Shown here: in pieces, positions 7,553 to 16,003 of the stretch
How positions within the stretch are numbered: the first letter of the stretch is position 1
Layout: each line of letters begins with the position of its first letter
NCBI RefSeq assembly: GCF_016406105.1
Contig: NZ_CP066308.1
Span: forward strand, 2,701,501 to 2,765,500
DNA length: 64,000 bases
Direction of reading: 5' to 3'
From: Brevibacillus composti
Lineage (GTDB): Bacteria > Bacillota > Bacilli > Brevibacillales > Brevibacillaceae
Notes under the pieces: generated by a model
Seen by the model: the letters and a program-made list of their open reading frames with translations, nothing else
What the model was told of the DNA's origin: nothing
Database searches by the model: none
Position numbers and translations under genes: made by a program

Positions 7553-8290
7553 CTAGGCTTTGACCGCATAGAAAATCATCCGGGGGGAGCTCTCTCTTAG
7601 ATACGGCTGGAATTGATAGTCGCCAAATGTCTGGATGGACGTAAATCCGGCCGCTTGCAGCATCCGGGTCATCTCTTCCAGCCTAAACAGGCGCACCTGC
7701 TCCTGATAGACACGCGGCTCCGCTTTTTCCGGATCGCTCACGACGATCCGCTTCTTGACAAAGCCATTTTCCAGCCACCGCTCTTCCTGGATCAGCAAAC
7801 CTGCAGCCTCCTTCTGGGAAGACGGAACGAGATGGGCTTCCACATAGGCAGGATTGAGGTAGTCAATGACGACCTCGCCCCCTGCTTTCAGCGCATGGGC
7901 CATATTGGCAACCACGCGGGCGTTTTCTTCATCGGAAGAGAAATACCCGAAGCTGGTAAACAGATTTACGACAATATCGAACTCATCCCGAAACGGAATC
8001 TCTCTCATATCGTACTGAAAAAACTGAAGGTTGGGGAAAGGATTCCGCTCGTTTGCCAATTGAAGCAGCACAGGGGATAGATCCACCCCGACGACGTCAT
8101 ATCCCCTCCGAGCCAATGCGCGGGAATGACGTCCGCTCCCGCAGCAGAGATCGAGCACCCTGCCCTCCCGCTTGATCGGCAGCCGCTCCAGCAGATTGGC
8201 AATCTCTTTGTCTGCTGATGAATCGTCTCTGTGCTGATAGACCAGCACGTAATCTTCACGAAAACTCCGTTCGAACCATTCCTCTGCCAT
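7553..8290 (-). CDS. Class I SAM-dependent methyltransferase
   Basis: A 245-residue Rossmann-type methyltransferase. Motif I is VLDLCCGSGRHS (about residues 45-56), motif II GYDVVGVDLS, then FQYDMREIPF and a post-motif DIVVNLFTSFGYF. The substrate cannot be told. The second half (GFVKKRIVVSDPE, VYQEQVRLFRLEEMTRMLQAAGF) is the usual methyltransferase C-terminal pattern. The ATG at 8290 is preferred because AAGGAG precedes it; the frame extends upstream to 8320 without such a site. Confidence 0.87.
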   Translation of the reverse strand: MAEEWFERSFREDYVLVYQHRDDSSADKEIANLLERLPIKREGRVLDLCCGSGRHSRALARRGYDVVGVDLSPVLLQLANERNPFPNLQFFQYDMREIPFRDEFDIVVNLFTSFGYFSSDEENARVVANMAHALKAGGEVVIDYLNPAYVEAHLVPSSQKEAAGLLIQEERWLENGFVKKRIVVSDPEKAEPRVYQEQVRLFRLEEMTRMLQAAGFTSIQTFGDYQFQPYLRESSPRMIFYAVKA

Positions 8291-8390
8291 GTCTGTACTC
8301 CTTTGATTTCCAAGATGCACCTATTATACCACAGCCTATTTGGCCCAGACTCCGCTTTTCCGCCCGAAAATGTGCAAAGGGTGTGCGGCT

Positions 8391-10112
8391 TCAGCGTACC
8401 CGCGAGTAGAGGGCGATATCGTCCGAGACGGGCAGCCTGATTTCCCCCTCGGCCAGATCAAGCGGCTCCCACTTCATGCGCCGGCGGTCCCAGAGGTGAT
8501 AGTGCAAACCGTCATCCGCCACCAGATACGGGCCAAAGGATCGGAGCTCGCCCCTCGACAGCGGGATCTCGCGCGGCTTCTTTCCGATGGGCCACCACAT
8601 ATACTGCGCCTTTTTCTCCTCATGCTCCCGTTTCAACACTGCATGACGTTGATCATCAGCCCAGACGACTTCCCCTTCTGCCGACCAGGATTCCCCCTGA
8701 CGCGAGAGGTACCAGGTGGTCGTCTTTTGCTGCTCCTCTTTTGTATAATAGACGCCGTCCCGGCGCACCGTGATCGGCAATGCGGGGAAAGGCTCCCTGG
8801 GATGATGGACCAGCTCGCCGAAGCCATCCGTCCCCTCCAGGGCAAGTGTCTCCAGGCGATAGCTGCGCTTTTCCACCGCATAGCGATTCTTTTCGCCCGC
8901 CGGTTTCACGAAGAGCAGGTAGAGAGATCCCGCCTCACGATCGACGGCACTCTCCACTGCGGCAAATCCCGTATTCCTTTCATCGAAGAGCTGCTGCTTC
9001 TCACCGGTTGAGATGCGGTAGACGATTCCCGTCTTCTCCCCTGCGTAGAGGATGCGGTCATCATCGAGCCACTGGATCATCCGCTGCAGCCTGCTGCCTG
9101 CACTCGTACTGGTAAACGCCGGTTCCAGGAGAGTGGACGCCTGTCCTTTCTGCTCCAATACCAGGGCTACCCGTCTCCCTCCCGCAGATTCCGGACTCTT
9201 GCCGCGATCGATGATGCCGACATAGCTTTTGCGATCCGGAGAAAAGATCAGCTGCTGGTAAAAGGAATCATAAGGGCTAAAGCCGACGACTTTACTCTCC
9301 GGATACGCCAGCCAGGAGCGCTTTTCCTTTTTGTAGAGCGAAACATAGCCGTACTCCTCGGGGAGATAATTGCCCGACCGCGACAAGAGCGAGGTCAAAT
9401 TGAGAGCATTCCCTCTGATCTGGCTGACATTCAGGGAGATTGTCCGCTCGTCCAGCCATACAGCCGGATAGCCGTTGACTGACATCCCGGCCTCTTCCTC
9501 TTTGATCATCGGCTCGGAGAAATGCAGCTCGATTTGGTTCAGCCCCTCGGTGAGATACAAAGCAGTGGAGTCTCTGCTTTCCGGCATGACCATGAGGGCT
9601 CCCTCGCTCTTCCCTGGCCGTATCGAGAGGGCAAGCGGATCCATCCGCTTGAGCGTGATCGTCGGAATATTGCCAAAACGAAAGCCGAACTGGTCCCGGA
9701 CTCCCGAAAAGTACATCGACAGTTGATAATTTCCTTTGGACACCTCACGGGCCGAGGTGCTGTAATTGACATCGCCGATGAGCTCCACCTGCGACAAAAA
9801 GCCCTCGGCCGCTTCCAGAGATTGGCTGGTCGCGACATCAATATGGATATAGGCATCTTCCGAATGAATGCCGAGCTGGATAGCCTGTTTTGGCATTTTT
9901 GACTTTTCAAACTCCACAACCGGCCGACGATTCTCATGGTCCTGCTGGCCGATCACCAACCGCTGAAACGCTCGTTCAAACGCTTCCCGCTCGCCTGCCT
10001 GCACGGTCCGGGCCGTCTCCTCCGCCCGGCGAGACTGGTAGACGTCCTTCAGCACCCCTACGGCAGCCATGCAAATCGATCCGAGGATAACAAGCAGCAG
10101 CCACCTCTTCAC
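8391..10112 (-). CDS. Membrane-anchored or secreted protein of unknown function
   Basis: A 573-residue protein that I do not recognise. The N-terminus (KRWLLLVILGSICMAAVGVLKDVY) is one hydrophobic segment, either a signal anchor or an uncleaved signal, so the bulk should lie outside the membrane. Residues 190-270 have an Ig-like or SbsA-like feel (QIELHFSEPMIKEEEAGMSVNG). The second half contains repeated strand and turn patterns (WLDDDRILYAGEKTGIVYRIST; GPYLVADDGLHYHLWDR) that suggest a beta-propeller. Both are inferences from pattern only. The GTG at 10112 has AGGGGG at a good distance. It lies alone between a methyltransferase and kinase genes. Confidence 0.7.
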   Translation of the reverse strand: MKRWLLLVILGSICMAAVGVLKDVYQSRRAEETARTVQAGEREAFERAFQRLVIGQQDHENRRPVVEFEKSKMPKQAIQLGIHSEDAYIHIDVATSQSLEAAEGFLSQVELIGDVNYSTSAREVSKGNYQLSMYFSGVRDQFGFRFGNIPTITLKRMDPLALSIRPGKSEGALMVMPESRDSTALYLTEGLNQIELHFSEPMIKEEEAGMSVNGYPAVWLDERTISLNVSQIRGNALNLTSLLSRSGNYLPEEYGYVSLYKKEKRSWLAYPESKVVGFSPYDSFYQQLIFSPDRKSYVGIIDRGKSPESAGGRRVALVLEQKGQASTLLEPAFTSTSAGSRLQRMIQWLDDDRILYAGEKTGIVYRISTGEKQQLFDERNTGFAAVESAVDREAGSLYLLFVKPAGEKNRYAVEKRSYRLETLALEGTDGFGELVHHPREPFPALPITVRRDGVYYTKEEQQKTTTWYLSRQGESWSAEGEVVWADDQRHAVLKREHEEKKAQYMWWPIGKKPREIPLSRGELRSFGPYLVADDGLHYHLWDRRRMKWEPLDLAEGEIRLPVSDDIALYSRVR

Positions 10113-10264
10113 ATCAACGCCCCCTGGATTTCTCCCTTTTCAGACTATTATACATCACCCAAGTCACCAGCCATCAGAAAACTTGGCGGGTAGCCCCGTC
10201 CCCTCGTCGGGAAAAGAAACCTCCCAAGCGGCGGAATCGACTGCCTGCATGGGAGGATAGCATG

Positions 10265-10951
10265 TTACCGGCGAAATGATCTGCCCAGCTTGATTTTCTC
10301 CGCGACGCGAGCGAGCACGACCTCCACGGAAGCGGTGTCTTCGACGACGTCGTACTCGTTGATATTGATGCGCAGGACCGGGCAGGTGGAGAATTGGCTG
10401 ATCCACTCCTCGTATCGGTTGTACAAATCCCGCCAATACTCGGTCGGTGTCTGCTGCTCCATCGGCCGTCCCCGCTCACGGACCCGCTCGATGATATCCT
10501 CGAAGCTGCCTTCCAGATAAATCAGCACATCGGGATGGGGAAAGTACGGGGTCATGACCATGGCTTCGAACAACTGCGTATATGTATGATAATCCTCTTT
10601 TGTCATATGGCCCTGCTCAAACAGCATGCGGGCAAATATCCCGGTATCCTCGTAAATCGAACGGTCCTGGACAAAGCCGCCCCCGTATTCAAACATCCGC
10701 TTCTGTTCCTTAAACCGCTCAGCGAGGAAAAATACCTGCAAGTGAAAGCCCCAGCGGGAGAGATCCTCGTAAAACTTCCCCAGGTACGGGTTGTTATCCA
10801 CTTTCTCTACAGATACGCGAAAGCCGAGCAAATCAGCCAGAGCGTAGGTGAAGGTGGACTTGCCTACCCCGACGGTCCCGCCGATGGTGATCACCGCATT
10901 GCTGGGTATCCCGTATTTTTCGCGAAGATGGCTATTTTTAAAACCTGACAT
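10265..10951 (-). CDS. dck: Deoxynucleoside kinase (deoxyadenosine/deoxycytidine kinase type)
   Basis: A 228-residue dNK-family kinase that makes dNMP from a deoxynucleoside in the salvage path. It shows the P-loop GGTVGVGKST (about residues 24-33), the EKVDNNPYLGKFYEDLSRW motif, the QDRSIYEDTGIFA segment with the ERS-like arginine, and the LID region RVRERGRPMEQ. It is paired with a second kinase just upstream on the same strand. This tandem pair is usual in Bacillales (B. subtilis dck-dgk), and the longer protein with the extended N-terminus matches Dck. Confidence 0.88.
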   Translation of the reverse strand: MSGFKNSHLREKYGIPSNAVITIGGTVGVGKSTFTYALADLLGFRVSVEKVDNNPYLGKFYEDLSRWGFHLQVFFLAERFKEQKRMFEYGGGFVQDRSIYEDTGIFARMLFEQGHMTKEDYHTYTQLFEAMVMTPYFPHPDVLIYLEGSFEDIIERVRERGRPMEQQTPTEYWRDLYNRYEEWISQFSTCPVLRININEYDVVEDTASVEVVLARVAEKIKLGRSFRR

Positions 10952-10998
10952 GAACGTAACCCCTATCTACCAAATAATCAATTGCAGCCTTGTCCGGC

Positions 10999-11634
10999 CT
11001 ATTCTTTGCGCAAAGCATCCATATACGGCTGGATTTGTTTCAACACCCCTTGGAGATCTTCCGGCCGATGGACGAAATCCAGGTCGTCGCACTGAAGCTT
11101 GATCACGGGAATATGCGGATGGCGCTGTTCAAACGCTTCCATAAATTCGTTGTAGTCGGCGATCAGATTCTCCATGTAGCCCACATCCATGTTCCGTTCC
11201 ACATCGCGGTCGCGCATGGCGATCCGCTTCATGACGGTGTCGATGGATGCTGTCAGATAGATCACCAGATTAGCTTCAGGCAAGCCTTCGGTGAGGATGT
11301 CGTAAATGCGCAGGTACTTGGGCAAGTTCTCCCCATCCAGCGTCCGTCTGGCAAAGATCGTATTCTTGAAAATATTATAATCCGCTACGACCGAAACGCC
11401 CTGACGCAAATAGTCCCGATGGATGTCCTGCAGCTGCTTGTACCGGTTGCAGAGAAAAAACATCTCCAGCTGGAAGCTCCATTCGGCAATATTTTCATAA
11501 AATTTGCCCAGGAATGGATTCTCGTACACGATCTCTTCCAGTAAATTCAATTCAAAGGCCTTGCTCAATTCCCGGGACAGCGATGTTTTGCCAATGCCAA
11601 TCGGTCCCTCAATCGTCACGAAAATAGGCTTCAT
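10999..11634 (-). CDS. dgk: Deoxyguanosine kinase
   Basis: A 211-residue member of the same dNK family, matching Dgk of B. subtilis in length and motifs: P-loop GPIGIGKTS (about residues 10-18), EEIVYENPFLGKFYENIAEW, VVADYNIFKNTIFA and the LID RIAMRDRDVERNMD. It phosphorylates deoxyguanosine for purine deoxynucleotide salvage. It is 47 bp upstream of dck on the same strand, so co-transcription is expected. Substrate specificity is from family knowledge and the Dgk/Dck pairing. Confidence 0.88.
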   Translation of the reverse strand: MKPIFVTIEGPIGIGKTSLSRELSKAFELNLLEEIVYENPFLGKFYENIAEWSFQLEMFFLCNRYKQLQDIHRDYLRQGVSVVADYNIFKNTIFARRTLDGENLPKYLRIYDILTEGLPEANLVIYLTASIDTVMKRIAMRDRDVERNMDVGYMENLIADYNEFMEAFEQRHPHIPVIKLQCDDLDFVHRPEDLQGVLKQIQPYMDALRKE

Positions 11635-11736
11635 ATAGTCTTACAAATCCTTTCCCAGATATGAGAGCCTCCATATTGTAGCATGGAAATCAGGGTTTTG
11701 TCGAAAAGATTCGGATAATGTCAAACAACAGGGAAA

Positions 11737-11767
11737 CCGCTGCTCCTGGCAGGAGGCAGCGGCTTTT
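11737..11767. terminator. Hairpin downstream of splB
   Basis: CCGCTGC at 11737-11743 pairs with GCAGCGG at 11756-11762, with TCCT and AGGA inside the stem. The tail is CTTTT on the plus side and TTTCCC on the minus side. It lies just past the end of splB and likely ends that transcript. Confidence 0.6.
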
Positions 11768-11810
11768 GGGGCGAGCCGCGGACAGCGGGCGCTTCCTTTT
11801 CTTGCAAAAA

Positions 11811-12884
11811 CTAGGTGAAATACTCGATCCTGGCTTGGGGAAACAGCCGGGCGATTTCTTTTTCCAGATGGTCCCTCAGCGCCTTGGCCTGCGGGTCGGG
11901 GTAGACGTACTTGCCCCTTCCGTATTTTCCCCATTTGTACTTTCGCTCTTCCTCGTTCATTTCCAGCTTGGTCTTGGGATACCGCTGCAGAATCAGCTTT
12001 TTGGCCACCTTGGTGAAGCGATGCTGAATCAGCTCAAAGGTGAGGTCTTCCATCGCCTCCGGAACCAGCTGATCGCGGAGCCGCTCCAGCAGATCGGTAT
12101 AGCCCTCCTCCCAGCCGTCGAACCAGTAGAGAGGGGCGAGGATAAAGCCGAGCGGGTAGCCGGCTTTGGCCACCTTTCCGGCCGCTTCCAAACGCTCTTC
12201 AAACGAAGAGGTGCCCGGTTCAAAATGCTTGATCACGTAATCCGCATTCATGCTGAAGCGAAAGCGGGTGTGCCGGTTGTGTCTGGCGTCCAGCAGCGAA
12301 TCCACATGGTGGAACTTGGTCACAAAACGAAGCCTTCCCAGCGGCTGCTCCCCCATGAATTCGATCGCGCGGCGCAGATTGCCGGTGATGTGCTCAATGC
12401 TGACCGGGTCTGACGTACAGGCCGCTTCAAAACGGGTGATCTCCGGTTCCCGCTCGCGGATGTAAGCCTCCGCTTGCCGAAAAATGTCATCCGTATTGAC
12501 GTAGACGCGGATGTAGGGCTTGGTCCCGATATTGGTGTTCAGGTAGCAGTAGTGGCAATGAGCGGCACAACCGGTCGCCAGCGGGATGGCGTATTCCGCG
12601 GAAGGCTTCGATTGCTCGAATTTGAGCGTCTTGCGGACACCGACGACCAGCGTTCGTTTGGCGTTGCGGTACTTCTCCACATCGGTCTCGCCGGGAATGC
12701 CCCGCACCTGGTTGTGGCTGGTGGTCATCTGAATCGGAATTCCCTGCTTCTGGTAGCGTTCGTACAGCTCCCGGCCCAGCGGATACTGGAGCGCATCCGG
12801 CTCAAAGAAAACAAGATCCGGCTGAAACAGTTTGGAGTCGCGGGCAGCGGCAGATTTTGGCGCATCCACTAGCGTCGTTGCCAT
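11811..12884 (-). CDS. splB: Spore photoproduct lyase SplB
   Basis: A 357-residue radical SAM enzyme that directly reverses the spore photoproduct (5-thyminyl-5,6-dihydrothymine) in germinating spores. The [4Fe-4S] ligands are C106, C110 and C113 in CAAHCHYC, and C156 in EAACTSDP is placed as the H-atom donor Cys of the family. The C-terminal KYKWGKYGRGKYVYP is also typical. The ATG at 12884 opens MATTLVDAPK and has GGGGGG at the right distance; the frame extends upstream without a good site. Its presence is strong evidence for an endospore former. No splA-like gene is evident beside it. Confidence 0.95.
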   Translation of the reverse strand: MATTLVDAPKSAAARDSKLFQPDLVFFEPDALQYPLGRELYERYQKQGIPIQMTTSHNQVRGIPGETDVEKYRNAKRTLVVGVRKTLKFEQSKPSAEYAIPLATGCAAHCHYCYLNTNIGTKPYIRVYVNTDDIFRQAEAYIREREPEITRFEAACTSDPVSIEHITGNLRRAIEFMGEQPLGRLRFVTKFHHVDSLLDARHNRHTRFRFSMNADYVIKHFEPGTSSFEERLEAAGKVAKAGYPLGFILAPLYWFDGWEEGYTDLLERLRDQLVPEAMEDLTFELIQHRFTKVAKKLILQRYPKTKLEMNEEERKYKWGKYGRGKYVYPDPQAKALRDHLEKEIARLFPQARIEYFT

Positions 12885-12973
12885 GGTCCATCCCCCCAGC
12901 AGTAGTATCCCCCCTTTTACCCGGGACCCGCCGCAGGGGAAACTTTGAAACTTTGGCGCTGTCCTCAGCCTCA

Positions 12974-13183
12974 TCAGAGCCGCGCTTTGAACATCCGCAG
13001 CCACTCCAGGGCCTGCTCCCGCTCTTCCGCCGGCACCTGCAGGATGTAGACATGGCTCATTTTGCGCGTCTTTCGGAACAGCAGTCTCACGTGGATGCCC
13101 CTGCGCTCCAGGTAATGTCTGTACTCTTGGGCCACTCTGGGCAGTCCGTACGACTCATGTATCGTCACCCATTTGATCCACAT
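12974..13183 (-). CDS. Small protein of unknown function, DUF2007-like pattern
   Basis: A 69-residue protein (start uncertain: ATG 13183 or the GTG at 13168). The order strand-helix-strand-strand-helix (VTIHESYG, PRVAQEYRHYLERRG, HVRLL, VYILQVPAEEREQALEWLRMF) resembles small DUF2007/signal-transducing-like proteins; this is a pattern judgement. It precedes splB by about 90 bp on the same strand and could be co-transcribed with it, in the position splA occupies in B. subtilis, but it does not look like SplA. Confidence 0.55.
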   Translation of the reverse strand: MWIKWVTIHESYGLPRVAQEYRHYLERRGIHVRLLFRKTRKMSHVYILQVPAEEREQALEWLRMFKARL

Positions 13184-13314
13184 CTCCGGAAAACCGTCCT
13201 TCCCTGGCTTTATACGATACCATAAGCGAGCAGAGACGTTCCCGTTCCCCCAGACAAGGGAGAAAATCTGCCATTTTCCGCATCGATAATATGTTGGCAG
13301 CACGTAAGGGGAAA

Positions 13315-13368
13315 AACAAAAAACCCGGAGCTCCTGCCTGTTGCCACAAGCAATTCACCCCGGGTTTT
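13315..13368 (-). terminator. Terminator of thiD
   Basis: AAAACCCGG (13320-13328) pairs with CCGGGTTTT (13360-13368). On the minus strand the second arm runs into TTTTTTGTTTTT. It lies directly downstream of thiD. Confidence 0.75.
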
Positions 13369-13395
13369 GCCACTTTTTTATAGAAGCGGGTAAAG

Positions 13396-14190
13396 TCAGT
13401 CCACGACCGCCCAGTGATTCGTCGGACCATGCCCTTCGCCGATCTGCGGAGCGGTTTGAATCGCCGCCACGATAAAGCGGTTGGCCTTCTCTACCGCCTG
13501 GACGAGCGGCGTCTTTTTGGCCAGCTCGGCAGTCAGCGCCGCCGAAAACGTGCAGCCGGTTCCGTGGGTATGGCGCGTCTGGATTCGGCCATGGGCCATC
13601 TCGTAGAAATCACGTCCGTCGAAGAGGATATCCACGATCGCATCGCCTTGCAGATGGCCCCCCTTCATCATCACATGGCGGGCCCCCAGCTGATGGATCG
13701 CCCGCGCTGCCTCCCTCATCTGCTCAGGGGTAACGATCTGAAGCCCGCTCAAGCATTCCGCTTCCGGCAGGTTGGGCGTCACCACCTCGGCCAGCGGCAG
13801 CAGATGGCGCTTGAGAGCCGCGATGGCTTCATCCTGAAGCAGCTTGGCGCCGCCCTTTGCGATCATGACCGGATCGACGACCAGCTTGTCCAGCCCAAAT
13901 TTTTTGATCTCCCCGGCGACCGCTTCGATAATTTCGGCGTTAAAGAGCATCCCCGTTTTGGCCGCTTCCGCCCCGATATCGCTCAAGACTTCGCTTATTT
14001 GCTGGACGACCGCTTCCGCGGGCAGCGGATACACGCCTGCGACGCCCTTCGTATTTTGCGCCGTGATCGCCGTGATCGCGCTCGTGCCGTATACGCCGAG
14101 CTGGTGAAAGGTTTTCAGGTCCGCCTGAATGCCCGCTCCTCCCCCGCTGTCAGAACCGGCGATGGTCATTGCTTTGGCGATAGTTGTCAT
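13396..14190 (-). CDS. thiD: Hydroxymethylpyrimidine/phosphomethylpyrimidine kinase ThiD
   Basis: A 264-residue ribokinase-fold enzyme that phosphorylates HMP and HMP-P for thiamine synthesis. It shows MTIAGSDSGGGAGIQADLKTF at the N-terminus, GVYGTSAITAITAQNT, PVMIAKGGAKLL and the catalytic HTHGTGCTFSAALTAELA near residue 213. AGGAGG precedes the ATG at 14190. It is a lone thi gene here. A pyridoxal kinase paralogue (PdxK-like) has a similar sequence, so minor ambiguity remains. Confidence 0.9.
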   Translation of the reverse strand: MTTIAKAMTIAGSDSGGGAGIQADLKTFHQLGVYGTSAITAITAQNTKGVAGVYPLPAEAVVQQISEVLSDIGAEAAKTGMLFNAEIIEAVAGEIKKFGLDKLVVDPVMIAKGGAKLLQDEAIAALKRHLLPLAEVVTPNLPEAECLSGLQIVTPEQMREAARAIHQLGARHVMMKGGHLQGDAIVDILFDGRDFYEMAHGRIQTRHTHGTGCTFSAALTAELAKKTPLVQAVEKANRFIVAAIQTAPQIGEGHGPTNHWAVVD

Positions 14191-14293
14191 GTTCTCTCCT
14201 CCTGTCCCACTCTATCTGATACGAGTATATCATCAGCTCCTGTCGTTCGGTATACTGGGGATGTATCATCGCGTCAGAGAAGGGGTTGAAATC

Positions 14294-15109
14294 ATGTCTT
14301 ACCGCGTTTTTTACTGGCTGACCGTCTTGCTTCCGCCGATCGTCATTGGCGGTTTTGAATTTGTGCGCCATGATTTTCTGCTTCCCTACCTCTCTATGGA
14401 AACGGGAAATGTGTACATCACGATCTTGACGCTGGTGCTTTCGTTTCTCTTCGCCAACTGGATGTTTCGGAAAATTGACCGGATGAATGCCAAAATCGTC
14501 GAAGAGCAGGCCCGGCGAGCCGTCTACGAGGAACGGGAGCGGCTGGCCAGAGAGCTTCATGACGGGATTGCGCAATCCCTGTTTTTCCTCAACGTCAAAC
14601 TGAAGCAAGGCCAACTGGAAGAAGCCCGCGGCGCCGTATCCGCCATCGACAACCACGTGCGCCAAGCCATTTTCAATCTGCGCTCGCTTCCCGAGGAAGG
14701 CAGCAGTCTGAAGCAGCGGCTGGAAAAGTGGCTGAGCCAGTGGTGCGCCCTCTCCGGTGTGGATCTCACCCATGAGATCGAGGTGCCTGATGGCTTCTTT
14801 TCCCCTGCCGAGGAGGTCCAGCTGTTCGGGGTGATCCAGGAAACCTTCGCCAATATCCAGAAGCACGCGGCGGCGGGGCACGCCTGGCTGAAGCTGAAAG
14901 CAGATCAAGCCACGGGCAGCTGGCAGCTCTCCATCGAAGACGATGGCGTCGGGATTCGCCAGACGGGCACGGAAGCCAATAAATACGGATTAAAAATGGT
15001 CAGGGAACGGGCCAAGCAAGTAGGCTCCGTCATCGAGATAACAGGAAGGGCAGAAGGCGGAACACTGATACGCCTGACGTCAGACAGAGGAGGAGGAAGT
15101 CAATCATGA
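14294..15109 (+). CDS. Sensor histidine kinase, NarL-partner class (HisKA_3)
   Basis: A 271-residue membrane kinase. Two membrane segments lie at about residues 7-24 and 41-57 with a short external loop, followed by a signalling helix and the HisKA_3 box ERERLARELHDGIAQSLFF with phospho-acceptor H89. The HATPase_c domain has VIQETFANIQKHA, EDDGVGI and YGLKMVRERA. The tiny sensor domain suggests intramembrane sensing or a partner protein (LiaS/DesK-like), an inference. The stop overlaps the response regulator start by ATGA, so they are a coupled pair. The ATG at 14294 has AAGGGG upstream. Confidence 0.9.
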   Translation: MSYRVFYWLTVLLPPIVIGGFEFVRHDFLLPYLSMETGNVYITILTLVLSFLFANWMFRKIDRMNAKIVEEQARRAVYEERERLARELHDGIAQSLFFLNVKLKQGQLEEARGAVSAIDNHVRQAIFNLRSLPEEGSSLKQRLEKWLSQWCALSGVDLTHEIEVPDGFFSPAEEVQLFGVIQETFANIQKHAAAGHAWLKLKADQATGSWQLSIEDDGVGIRQTGTEANKYGLKMVRERAKQVGSVIEITGRAEGGTLIRLTSDRGGGSQS

Positions 15110-15771
15110 ACGCGTATCGCGTCTTGATCGCAGATGATCATCCGATGGCACGGATGGCCATTCGCAGCCTGCTGGAGCAGGACCCGTCTTTTGAAGTGGT
15201 CGGAGAAGCGACGAACGGAGAGGAAGCCTACCGGATGTGCGGCGATTTGCAGCCGGATCTGGTGCTGATGGATATCAGCATGCCGCGGTGGACCGGTCTG
15301 GAGGCTACCCGGGAAGTGAAAAAGGCCTACCCGCATATCAAAGTCGTGATCCTCAGCGTCTCGGACGACGTCGGCGATCTGATTACCGCCATTCAGTTCG
15401 GAGCCCAAGGGTATCTGCTGAAAAATCTGGAGCCGGACGACTGGATTACCTACCTGCATGCGCTGCTCGGAGAAGACAGTGAGCTCTCCCGAGAGATGGC
15501 GGCCCGCCTGTTCACCCGCTTCCGGCGGGAAGAGAGCATGGACGAGCCGGTTCCCGACATTTTGACCCCTCGCGAGCGTGAGATCGTCATGTATGTAGGC
15601 GCCGGCAAGACCAACAGAGAAATCAGCGATGCCTTGATCATCGCCGAAAACACCGTAAAAAATCACATCAAGAACATTCTGGAAAAGCTGCAGCTGGTCA
15701 ACCGGGTCCAGCTCGCCGCTTATGCCGTCCGCCACCACCTGGTGCTGAAAACCAATGACGAGCACCACTAA
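15106..15771 (+). CDS. NarL/LuxR-type response regulator
   Basis: A 221-residue regulator with a receiver domain (acidic pocket DDH at 10-12, phospho-acceptor D56 in VLMDISMP, Lys in GYLLKNLE) and a C-terminal LuxR helix-turn-helix (LTPREREIVMYVGAGKTNREISDALIIAENTVKNHIKNIL). It pairs with the upstream kinase by a 4-bp overlap. The target genes are unknown; the mnt operon follows 230 bp downstream in the same direction but has its own promoter and metalloregulator-like boxes. Confidence 0.92.
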   Translation: MNAYRVLIADDHPMARMAIRSLLEQDPSFEVVGEATNGEEAYRMCGDLQPDLVLMDISMPRWTGLEATREVKKAYPHIKVVILSVSDDVGDLITAIQFGAQGYLLKNLEPDDWITYLHALLGEDSELSREMAARLFTRFRREESMDEPVPDILTPREREIVMYVGAGKTNREISDALIIAENTVKNHIKNILEKLQLVNRVQLAAYAVRHHLVLKTNDEHH

Positions 15772-15801
15772 ATAAGGCGCAGCCGCCATATTTTTTCTTT
15801 C

Positions 15802-15837
15802 TGCAGGGACAGGTGAACCCATTCGCCTGTCCCTGCA
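15802..15837 (+). terminator. Perfect 12-bp inverted repeat after the response regulator
   Basis: TGCAGGGACAGG at 15802-15813 and CCTGTCCCTGCA at 15826-15837 form a perfect stem with a 12-base loop. There is no T-run after the second arm, so it may act as a weak terminator or an RNA stabiliser. A second weaker hairpin (GGGCA to TGCCC, about 15855-15887) follows. Confidence 0.5.
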
Positions 15838-15881
15838 TATGTTAGGCCACAAAAGGGCAGTTGATTTTTTTTGGATCAAAT

Positions 15882-15964
15882 ATTGCCCTAGGAAAACTTT
15901 TTTCCCCTCGGAAAATACTGTTGCACCATCCCATTTTTCTGTGGTAATGTTTCCTTAGTGCAAC
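15882..15964 (+). promoter_or_regulatory. mnt promoter with two MntR-like boxes
   Basis: The promoter TTGCAC (15921-15926), 18 bp, TAATGT (15945-15950) reads into mntA. Two related 16-base boxes flank it: 15882-15897 on the plus strand (ATTGCCCTAGGAAAAC) and 15949-15964 on the minus strand (GTTGCACTAAGGAAAC). They share TTGC, CTA and the AAAC end, and resemble the TTTGC...GGAAAC pattern of MntR operators in Bacillus. The second covers the -10 end and start site, a position suited to repression by manganese-loaded MntR. Box identity is inferred from similarity. Confidence 0.65.
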
Positions 15965-16003
15965 TTTTATGCGTGAGGGTAAAATAATTGAGGAGGGACA
16001 ATC

